This document shows positions 33,829-40,655 of a DNA stretch of 64,000 nt, in pieces (within the stretch, counting starts at the first letter, position 1; each line of letters begins with the position of its first letter). The notes below the pieces were generated by a model. The model saw only the letters and a program-made list of their open reading frames with translations, searched no databases and was not told the origin of the DNA. The stretch is from Eggerthellaceae bacterium (GTDB lineage: Bacteria; Actinomycetota; Coriobacteriia; Coriobacteriales; Eggerthellaceae): assembly GCA_022791455.1 (NCBI GenBank), contig JAAVZC010000008.1, positions 62,001-126,000 on the forward strand, written 5' to 3'. The translations under genes and the position numbers were made by a program.

Positions 33829-34662
33829 GTGGAAAGCCTTCTGGAACAGAACTGCCCGGCGAAAAGCGACGCCTTCAAGGCCACGGTGGTGGAGTACTGG
33901 GACCAGCGCTCTGCCACCTATTCCAACGGCATTTGGGGGGAGCTGGAAGGGGCCGGTTACCGTGCGTGGCGCGAGGTGCTGGCGGAGAAGCTGGGACAGC
34001 CGCTGGGGCCGGAGGGTTTCCGCCGCGCTGACGGACGCCCGCTGCGGGTGCTGGATCTGGGCTGCGGGCCGGGGTTCTTCTCTATCCTGCTTTCCAACGA
34101 GGGCTGCCGGGTGGATGCGGTGGACATGAGCCCGAAGATGCTGGAGCGCGCGGCGGCGAACGTGGCCGAGGCGGGCTGCCCCCAGAACGTGCGCTTCCAT
34201 CAGGGGGACGTGTCCCGCCTGCCCTTTGTTTCCGACGTGTACGACGCTGTGGTGCTGCGCAACGTCACCTGGCTCATGGAGGACCCTGCGGCCGCCTACG
34301 CCGAATGGCTGCGCGTGCTGAAGCCCGGCGGTAAGCTGCTGGTGTTCGACGCCAATTGGTACACCTATCTGGCAGATGCCCAGCTGGACGCCCGTCGCGT
34401 AGCGGACCAGGTGAACCCCGCCGTTCTGGAATGGGATGACAACGTGTTCGCCACTGCCCGCCAAGAAGAGCGCTGCGAACGCATCGCGGCGCGGCTGCCC
34501 CTTACCTACCAGCAGCGCCCCGCTTGGGACCTGACGGTGCTTCCGGCGCTGGGCTTCTCGTCTGTTTCCGCTGATGAAGAGGTGTATCGGCGCGTCTGGA
34601 CCCCCGGCGAGCAGACCTTCTACGGCACGTCGCCCCTGTTCTGCATAGAGGCTGTCAAATAA
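33829..34662 (+). CDS. Class I SAM-dependent methyltransferase
   Basis: 277 residues. SAM-binding motif I VLDLGCGPGFFSILL, motif II VDAVDMSPKMLERA, then DAVVLRNVTWLMEDP and LRVLKPGGKLLVFDANWY, as in UbiE/Methyltransf_11 proteins. The GTG at 33829 follows GGGGAG; the frame is open to 33757 across the hairpin but without a start signal. Its stop shares a base with the ATG of the first permease (TAATG), so it is the first gene of the importer operon. Substrate unknown; a metallophore or another small molecule linked to metal uptake is a guess from context. Confidence 0.8.
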   Translation: MESLLEQNCPAKSDAFKATVVEYWDQRSATYSNGIWGELEGAGYRAWREVLAEKLGQPLGPEGFRRADGRPLRVLDLGCGPGFFSILLSNEGCRVDAVDMSPKMLERAAANVAEAGCPQNVRFHQGDVSRLPFVSDVYDAVVLRNVTWLMEDPAAAYAEWLRVLKPGGKLLVFDANWYTYLADAQLDARRVADQVNPAVLEWDDNVFATARQEERCERIAARLPLTYQQRPAWDLTVLPALGFSSVSADEEVYRRVWTPGEQTFYGTSPLFCIEAVK

Positions 34663-35609
34663 TGGCGAAGCGCGTGGTGAAATCCCTTGCCGGCGCGCTC
34701 GTAGTTTTGTTGCTGGTGACGTTCATCGCCTTCGGGCTGTCGTACCTGTCGCCCACCGATGCCGCGGTGCACGCCTTCAACGAGATGGGCATTGCCCCCA
34801 CCGAAGCGCAGCTGGCGGCGAAGCGGGCGGAGCTGGGGCTTGACCAGCCGCTGCTGGTACAGTACGGCACGTGGGTGGCCGGCCTGCTGCAGGGAAACTG
34901 GGGGGAGTCCTACCGCACCGGCGCGCCGGTGGCGAGCCTGCTCTTCGCCGCGTTGCCCTACACGCTGGCGCTGGCCGCTACTTCTATGGCGCTCACGCTG
35001 GTGGTGGCGGTGCCCACGGGGCTGCTTTGCGCCCGCTACCGTGGGAGCGCTTTCGATCGCCTTATGCAGGCGGTCACGTACTTCTTCAACGCCATGCCGT
35101 CGTTTTTCATCGCGTTGCTGCTGCTCTACGGGCTGGCGGTGCGCCTGCGCTGGTTCAACGTGATGGCAACGCGCGACTTCGCCGGCATCCTCATGCCCAC
35201 CCTGGCCCTGGCGCTGCCGCTTTCTGCCTGGTTTTCCCGGCAGGTGCGCGCCGGCGCCCTGGAGCAGCTGGCCCAGCCCTACGTGGACGGCCTGCGCGCC
35301 CGCGGTATAGGGGAGGGGCGAATCCTCTGGGTGCACGTGCTGCGCAACCTGGGCGTGCCGCTGCTGACGCTGATCGGCGTGTCCTTCGGCATGCTGCTGG
35401 GGGGCAGCGCCATTGTGGAGAGCATCTTCAACTGGCCGGGGCTGGGGTTCGCCTCGGTGGAGGCGGTGGGGGCGCGGGACTATCCGTTTTTGGCCGCCTA
35501 CGCGATGGTGATGGCGGTGCTCTACCTGCTGGTGAACGCCCTGGTGGACGCCAGCTACCGGCTGGTGGACCCGCGGGTGCGCGGCGGGAAGGGGGCTCGC
35601 CATGCGTAA
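34662..35609 (+). CDS. ABC importer permease, NikB/DppB type
   Basis: 315-residue inner membrane permease of the nickel/peptide class. It has the N-terminal amphipathic start of NikB/DppB, six hydrophobic segments, and the EAA loop near residues 205-225 (ARGIGEGRILWVHVLRNLGV) that docks to the ATPase. The stop overlaps the next permease gene by eight bases. Nickel is suggested by the lar genes nearby; peptides remain possible. Confidence 0.85.
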   Translation: MAKRVVKSLAGALVVLLLVTFIAFGLSYLSPTDAAVHAFNEMGIAPTEAQLAAKRAELGLDQPLLVQYGTWVAGLLQGNWGESYRTGAPVASLLFAALPYTLALAATSMALTLVVAVPTGLLCARYRGSAFDRLMQAVTYFFNAMPSFFIALLLLYGLAVRLRWFNVMATRDFAGILMPTLALALPLSAWFSRQVRAGALEQLAQPYVDGLRARGIGEGRILWVHVLRNLGVPLLTLIGVSFGMLLGGSAIVESIFNWPGLGFASVEAVGARDYPFLAAYAMVMAVLYLLVNALVDASYRLVDPRVRGGKGARHA

Positions 35610-36585
35610 GGGGGCCGCTCGCGCCAAGTTCTTCGTCATGCTTGCAATTGCCGCTGCGCTCGTGGGGCTTCTGGGTCTGGCGCCGCTGCTGCTGCCCGGC
35701 GACGTGAACGCCACCGACCTGGGGCAATCGCTGCTGGCGCCGGGAAGTGCCGGCCACGCCCTTGGCACCGACACGCTGGGCCGCGATGTGCTGCTGCGCA
35801 CGCTGGCGGGCGGGTCGGAGTCGGTGACGCTGGCGCTGGCGGTGGTGGTCATCGTGGTGGCGCTCGGGGTGGCAGTGGGTCTGGCGGCGGGCCTTCTGGG
35901 CGGCGCGGTGGACGCGGTGCTCTCCAAGGTGATCACGGCGTTCCAGGCCTTTCCCGCCTTCGTTCTGGCCGTGGCCATCGCCGGCGTGCTGGGGCAAGGG
36001 CTTGCGAACATGATCATCGCCATCGCGGCGGTCTATTGGACGCAGTTCGCCCGCCTGGTGCGCGGCATTGCCATTGCCTTCCGCGAATCGGAGTGCGTGG
36101 CGGCCGCCCGGGTGTCGGGTGCGCCGCGCCGCGCGCTGCTGGGGAAGTACCTGCTGCCGGAGGCGGCGGGCCCGGTGGCGGTGCTCGCGGCGGTTTCCAT
36201 GAGCGACATCGTGCTCACCATGGCGGGGCTTTCCTTCATCGGGTTGGGGCCGGCGCGCCCCACCAACGAATGGGGCGCCATGATGGCCGAGGCGCAGCCC
36301 ACGTTCCAATACGCCATTTGGTGCATGCTGGTGCCCATGGCGGCGCTGTTCGTGGTCGTGGTGGTGTTCAACCTGCTGGGCGACTCGCTGCGAGACGCCC
36401 TAGACGTGAGGTCGCAGTTTATGCCCAAACGCCGCGGTGTTTGGGGAAATCGTACTGTTCGTCATCCTGAGCAGAGCGAAGGATCTTGGGGGATCGAAGC
36501 CGGAAGATCCTTCGCTGCGCTCAGGATGACGAGGGGGAATACTCGGGGTAATAGGGAAATGGAAGAGGAGGGTTTAACGAAATGA
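35602..36585 (+). CDS. ABC importer permease, NikC/DppC type, with repeat-encoded tail
   Basis: 327 residues; the second permease of the importer. It has the LGTDTLGRDVLLRTLAGG signature of the DppC class and the EAA loop (SECVAAARVSGAPRRALLGK). The family usually ends soon after a GDSLRDALD-type motif, here near residue 275; the remaining residues, from about 287 to 310, are encoded by an intergenic inverted repeat (VRHPEQSEG, FAALRMT) and run on to an ATGA overlap with the next gene. The tail is likely non-functional and probably arose by repeat insertion. Confidence 0.85.
   Translation: MRKGAARAKFFVMLAIAAALVGLLGLAPLLLPGDVNATDLGQSLLAPGSAGHALGTDTLGRDVLLRTLAGGSESVTLALAVVVIVVALGVAVGLAAGLLGGAVDAVLSKVITAFQAFPAFVLAVAIAGVLGQGLANMIIAIAAVYWTQFARLVRGIAIAFRESECVAAARVSGAPRRALLGKYLLPEAAGPVAVLAAVSMSDIVLTMAGLSFIGLGPARPTNEWGAMMAEAQPTFQYAIWCMLVPMAALFVVVVVFNLLGDSLRDALDVRSQFMPKRRGVWGNRTVRHPEQSEGSWGIEAGRSFAALRMTRGNTRGNREMEEEGLTK
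36461..36530. repeat. Intergenic-type inverted repeat inside the permease gene end
   Basis: GTCATCCTGAGCAGAGCGAA ... TTCGCTGCGCTCAGGATGAC: a 70-base hairpin element with GAAGGATC/GATCCTTC inner arms. It is read in frame as the C-terminal tail of the NikC-type permease. Confidence 0.85.
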
Positions 36586-38174
36586 GAGAATCTAGATTGA
36601 AAAAGAGAACGATCATAGCCGCTATGGCAGTGGTTGCGGCGTTGTCGTTGGCGGGGTGCGGGTCGGCGCCGGCGGGGCCAGAGGGGACGCAACCGGGGGA
36701 GGGTGTGCAGGCCAAGGAACTGCACGCCGGTTCCACCACGTACTTCTTCGCCGAAAGCATGGACCCGGCGTCGGATTGGGACAGCTGGTACCTTTCCTAT
36801 TACGGCATCGTGGAAAACCTGTTCCGCGTGAGCGACGACCTGACCGCCGAGCCCTGGTTGGCGGAAAGCGCGGACGTGGCCGACGACGGCCTCACCTGGA
36901 CTATTAAAGTGCGCGACGGCGTGACGTTCTCCAACGGCCGCCCCGTGGATGCGGAAGCGGTGAAGGCGGCTTGGGAGCGCACCTACGCGAAGAACTCTCG
37001 CGCCTCGGAGACACTGGCCATCGCGTCGCTGGCGGCGGAGGGCCAGACGCTCACCGTGACCACGACGGCTCCTGTGCCCGGTTTCGAGAACATCCTGTGC
37101 GACCCGCTGCTGTGCGTCTACTACGTGGGCGAAGGGGTGGATTACGCGAACGACACCCCTGCTACCGGCCCCTACAAGAAGGTGGAGTTTGTGGCGGAAG
37201 ACCATATTGTGATGGAGCCCAATACCGGCTACTGGAACGGTACGCCGAAGCTGGACCGCGTGGTGCTGAGCAACTTCACCGACGACAACACCCTGACTAT
37301 GGCCATGCAGACCGGCGAAATTGACGCGGTGGCCATGCCTTCCGCATCGGCCCTGGCCACGCTGGCGGGCGACGACTACCAGGTGTTCACCCGCACCACT
37401 TCCCGCGCCGATTTCATCCGCATGAACATGACCCATCCGCTCATCCAGAACGATGCGGTGCGCACGGCGGTGGCCTTCTGCATCGATCGTGACAGCTACG
37501 CCTCCGTCATCTGCCAGGGGTCCTCGGTGCCCAGCTGGGGCGTCTACAGCGCCACGCTGCCCTTCGGGGGCACCCAGGGACTGGCGGTGACCGTGGACGC
37601 GTTCAGCGTGGCAGCGGCGGCGCGGGTGCTTGATAAGGCCGGCATTGTGGACGCAGACGGCGACGGGGTGCGCGAGTTGGACGGCGTGCCGGTGGAGCTT
37701 GACCTGTACACCTGCAGCAAGTACGAGCGCTTCGTGCACCTGGCGGACGACTTGCAGTCGAAGCTGGGGCAGGCGGGCATCCGGTTGAACATCGTGCCCA
37801 CCGACTACTTCCTGGAAGACGCCGAGACCTTCGCCAAGGACGATCCGGACATGACGCTGGACAGCTACGCCATGGCCCCCACCGGCAATGCCGCCTACTT
37901 CGCCAACATGAGCTTTGCCACCGGTGCCTCCAACAACTTCGGGAAGTACTCGAACGCGCAGGTGGACGCGCTGACCGAGCAGCTGAACGCCACGTATGAG
38001 ACGGCCGAACGGGACGCTTTGGCCACCGAAATTGCCCAGCAGGTGCTGGATGATGCGCCCTACATCTTCTTCGCCAACACTCAGGCTTGCGTGGTGGCTC
38101 GCGCCGGCGTGACGGGACTGGACGCCTCGCCTTCCGAATACTACTTCGTCACGGTGGACGCCGACGTTGCCTAG
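36582..38174 (+). CDS. ABC importer substrate-binding lipoprotein, NikA/DppA type
   Basis: 530 residues. Signal peptide with lipobox LAGC, lipid-anchored Cys26. The mature part is an SBP_bac_5 protein: TYFFAESMDPASDWD at the start, DGLTWTIKVRDGVTFSNGRP as family signature, ATGPYKKVEF in the middle. This class binds nickel complexes, peptides or other small ligands; binding residues cannot be assigned by eye. Start ATG overlaps the permease stop as ATGA. Nickel is proposed because the operon converges on larE and lies near larB and larC. Confidence 0.85.
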   Translation: MRESRLKKRTIIAAMAVVAALSLAGCGSAPAGPEGTQPGEGVQAKELHAGSTTYFFAESMDPASDWDSWYLSYYGIVENLFRVSDDLTAEPWLAESADVADDGLTWTIKVRDGVTFSNGRPVDAEAVKAAWERTYAKNSRASETLAIASLAAEGQTLTVTTTAPVPGFENILCDPLLCVYYVGEGVDYANDTPATGPYKKVEFVAEDHIVMEPNTGYWNGTPKLDRVVLSNFTDDNTLTMAMQTGEIDAVAMPSASALATLAGDDYQVFTRTTSRADFIRMNMTHPLIQNDAVRTAVAFCIDRDSYASVICQGSSVPSWGVYSATLPFGGTQGLAVTVDAFSVAAAARVLDKAGIVDADGDGVRELDGVPVELDLYTCSKYERFVHLADDLQSKLGQAGIRLNIVPTDYFLEDAETFAKDDPDMTLDSYAMAPTGNAAYFANMSFATGASNNFGKYSNAQVDALTEQLNATYETAERDALATEIAQQVLDDAPYIFFANTQACVVARAGVTGLDASPSEYYFVTVDADVA

Positions 38175-39039
38175 CGAACGGGAACATAGCCTGTTGCGCA
38201 TCGAGCAGCTGACCGTTGCCTTCGGCGGCACCGTGGCGGTGCGCGACGCGTCGGTTTCTGTGGGGCGCGGGGAAGTGGTGGCCATCGTGGGGGAGAGCGG
38301 CTCGGGGAAGACCACGCTGCTCCGGACGGTGGCACGGCTGCTGGCCCCGGGTGCCCAGGTGCAGGGGGGCCGTGTGCTCTTCGACGGGCAGGATTTGCTG
38401 GGCCTGAGCAACCGCGCGATGGCGCAGCTGCGGGGCAGCCGCATCTCCTATTTGTTCCAGAATGCCCCGCAGTCCCTCGATCCGCTGTTCACGGTGGGAC
38501 ATCAGTTCGACGAGGTGCTGCGGGCCCATGGGCTTCCGCGGGACGGCGGCCTGGCGCGCGCGGCGCTTGAACGGGTGGGCTTCGACGAGCCGGACGCGGT
38601 GCTTCGCTGCATCCCCTCGCAGCTTTCCGGCGGCATGGCGCAGCGGGCGGCGCTGGCCTTTGCGCTGGCGGGCCGTCCCCAGCTGCTGCTGGCGGACGAG
38701 CCTACGAGCGCGCTGGACGGCGAGGCGCAGGCGCAGGTGATGGGGCTCTTGCAGCGGCTGAACCGAGAAGAGGGGATGGCGATTCTGCTGGTGACCCATG
38801 ATATTCAGCTGGCGGCCGCTTTCGCTTCTCGCATGGTGGTCATGGAGCGCGGCGCGGTGGTCGAGACGGGGGAGAGCGCCGCCGTGATGGCGAATCCGCA
38901 GCACCCCTACACTCGCCAGCTCATCGCTGCTGTTCCGCGTCCCGTGGCGCCGGACGACGCCCCGCCCCGGATTCCCTTGCAGCCGGGTGAGGCGCGGGGT
39001 GTGGGCGAAGGGGGTGAGGCCCCGTGCTGCTCGAAGTAA
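38167..39039 (+). CDS. ABC importer ATPase, NikD/DppD type
   Basis: 290 residues. Walker A GESGSGKTTLL, signature LSGGMAQRAALAFAL, Walker B LLLADEPTSALD, H-loop VTHDI, and the C-terminal QHPYTRQLIAAVPRP extension typical of the oligopeptide/nickel class. The start is uncertain: TTG 38167 overlaps the upstream stop by eight bases, and a later TTG at 38194 also fits. The end overlaps the next ATPase gene. Confidence 0.85.
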   Translation: MPSEREHSLLRIEQLTVAFGGTVAVRDASVSVGRGEVVAIVGESGSGKTTLLRTVARLLAPGAQVQGGRVLFDGQDLLGLSNRAMAQLRGSRISYLFQNAPQSLDPLFTVGHQFDEVLRAHGLPRDGGLARAALERVGFDEPDAVLRCIPSQLSGGMAQRAALAFALAGRPQLLLADEPTSALDGEAQAQVMGLLQRLNREEGMAILLVTHDIQLAAAFASRMVVMERGAVVETGESAAVMANPQHPYTRQLIAAVPRPVAPDDAPPRIPLQPGEARGVGEGGEAPCCSK

Positions 39040-39689
39040 AAGACATGGCCAAGCGCTATGGCGACAAGGTGGTGCTCGACGGCGCCTGCCTCACGGTGGC
39101 TGCCGGAGAGAAGGTGGGCATTGCCGGCCCCAGCGGCGCCGGAAAGTCCACCCTCGCCCGCATCATCGCGCGGCTGGAGGCGGCAGATGCCGGGGCGGTG
39201 ACCTTCGATGGCGCCACGGTGGAAGCGGGCCTCAAGCCCACAGCGGCCGAGCAGCGGCAGATTCGCCAAGCGTGGCTGGGGCTTCAAATGGTGTTCCAGA
39301 ACCCGGAGGCGTCGTTTTCGGCGCACATGAACATAGGCGATGCCATTTGGGAAGGGGCCGCCTATCGGCCCGGTTTCGAGCGGGGGCAGCAGCGTCAGCT
39401 GGTGGCGGAAGCGCTCGATGCCGTGGGCTTGCCCCAGTCAGCCGCTCGCAAGCGCGCCTTCGAGCTGTCCGGCGGCGAATGCCAGCGGGCCGCCATCGCC
39501 CGCGCCATCATCGGCAACCCCAAGCTCATCGTGTGCGACGAGCCCACAAGCGCCCTCGACGTGACGGTGCAGGCGAACATCATGGCGCTCTTGGAGGAAA
39601 TTCACGCGACTCGCCACACTGCCTTCCTCTTCATCAGCCACAACCAACCCCTCCTCGACCACTTCTGCAACCGCATTTACGAAGTGTAG
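39024..39689 (+). CDS. ABC importer ATPase, NikE/DppF type
   Basis: 221 residues, start GTG 39024 within the end of the preceding ATPase gene. Walker A GPSGAGKSTLA, Q-loop LQMVFQNPEASFS, signature ELSGGECQRAAIARAI, Walker B LIVCDEPTSALDV, H-loop FISHNQPLLDHFC. It ends shortly after the H-loop, without the usual C-terminal oligopeptide-binding extension, so it is a short form. Last gene of the importer operon; an inverted repeat follows. Confidence 0.87.
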   Translation: MLLEVKDMAKRYGDKVVLDGACLTVAAGEKVGIAGPSGAGKSTLARIIARLEAADAGAVTFDGATVEAGLKPTAAEQRQIRQAWLGLQMVFQNPEASFSAHMNIGDAIWEGAAYRPGFERGQQRQLVAEALDAVGLPQSAARKRAFELSGGECQRAAIARAIIGNPKLIVCDEPTSALDVTVQANIMALLEEIHATRHTAFLFISHNQPLLDHFCNRIYEV

Positions 39690-39734
39690 CCCCACGGCAT
39701 CTCGATCGAGCGAGGCGAATCAGCCCATCCTGTT

Positions 39735-39830
39735 GTCATCCTGAGCGGAGCGCGCAGCGCGCAGTCGAAGGATCTCCGCGGCTGGGTGAGATCCTTCGAC
39801 TCCGGCCTTACGGCCTCCGCTCAGGATGAC
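39735..39830. repeat. Inverted repeat between convergent importer and larE genes
   Basis: GTCATCCTGAGCGGAGCG ... CGCTCAGGATGAC with inner GAAGGATCTC/GAGATCCTTC arms. Because it lies between two converging genes it may stop transcription from both sides. Confidence 0.8.
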
Positions 39831-39837
39831 AATGGGC

Positions 39838-40590
39838 TTAGGCGATGCCTCGTTTGCCTGCTGCCGCTGCCAGGGATTCTTGGGTGAGGGGGGTGCCTTC
39901 GGGGACGAAGACGGCTAGGCAGGGGAAGGAGGGCTTGGTGCCCTTCAGGACGTTTGGCGGCAGGCCGAGCGCTTCCTCCACTTCCGCCGAAAGTTGCCGT
40001 ACCTGCTGCTTGGAAAGGCCCGCGCGGCGAAGGGGGGAGACGATACCTGCCTCGGCGAGTGCCCGAAAGCCGGGTCGGCGGGCGGGGTCGTCGGAGCCGT
40101 TGGTGCCGTCGACCACCGTAGCGAAGCCGTCTTTAGCGGCCGCCGTTTTAATTTGCTCGAAGATGAAGCGCTTGCACAGGTAGCATCGCTCCGGCGGGTT
40201 TTCGCAAATGTCCTTTTGCGCCAGCACGTCCGCCTGAATCACCCGTAGCGGCACTCCCAACGCTTCGGCCACAGCGCGGGCGTCTTCCAGCTCGAACTGC
40301 GGCTGGAACGCCGTCTTCACCATATAGGCGGCCACATCGCAGCCCGCCAGCTTCGCCGCCCCTAACAGCAGCGCGGAATCGGTGCCTCCGGAAAACGCCA
40401 CGGCAAATCGCCGTTCTCGCGTTAGAAATTCTTCGAGCCTCTCCGCGCCCAGCCACTGCCCAGCCCCCGTGTTTGGGCAGTCGGCGGCGAGGGTGGATTC
40501 GTGGCTTGGGAAGATCTCTCCACTCCGGCCTTCGGCCTCCGGTCGAGATGACGAAGGGGGGAAGCCTTCGGTTCCCATCTGAGGTGACAT
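39838..40590 (-). CDS. larE: LarE-like sulfur transferase of nickel-pincer cofactor synthesis
   Basis: PP-loop protein that adenylates the carboxylates of the pyridinium dinucleotide and supplies sulfur. 250 residues: PP-loop SGGTDS at 67-72, Cys136-x2-Cys139 (ERCYLCKR) and Cys224 in the KPSFPCLA motif. Three cysteines placed this way fit the iron-sulfur class of LarE better than the single sacrificial-Cys enzyme; this is inference. Residues 13-29 (SSSRPEAEGRSGEIF) are translated from an inverted repeat at 40510-40552, so the first ~40 residues are an acquired extension; no alternative start lies between it and the catalytic domain. Confidence 0.82.
   Translation of the reverse strand: MSPQMGTEGFPPSSSRPEAEGRSGEIFPSHESTLAADCPNTGAGQWLGAERLEEFLTRERRFAVAFSGGTDSALLLGAAKLAGCDVAAYMVKTAFQPQFELEDARAVAEALGVPLRVIQADVLAQKDICENPPERCYLCKRFIFEQIKTAAAKDGFATVVDGTNGSDDPARRPGFRALAEAGIVSPLRRAGLSKQQVRQLSAEVEEALGLPPNVLKGTKPSFPCLAVFVPEGTPLTQESLAAAAGKRGIA
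40510..40552. repeat. Partial inverted repeat within the larE 5' coding region
   Basis: AAGATCTCTCCACTCCGGCC-TTC-GGCCTCCGGTCGAGATGAC: one end of the GTCATCTCGACC element (reverse orientation). It is read in frame as the N-terminal extension of LarE. Confidence 0.75.
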
Positions 40591-40610
40591 AGGGGGGTAT
40601 ACCTTCCAAT

Positions 40611-40635
40611 AAAAAGGGCCGGTTTGCGCCGGCCC
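40611..40635 (-). terminator. Terminator of the H1-like membrane protein gene
   Basis: Minus strand GGGCCGG-CGCAAA-CCGGCCC followed by TTTTTATT. It ends the 40656-42944 transcript just before larE, which therefore needs its own promoter. Confidence 0.8.
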
Positions 40636-40655
40636 CAGATGGCTGCTGTCTTTCT

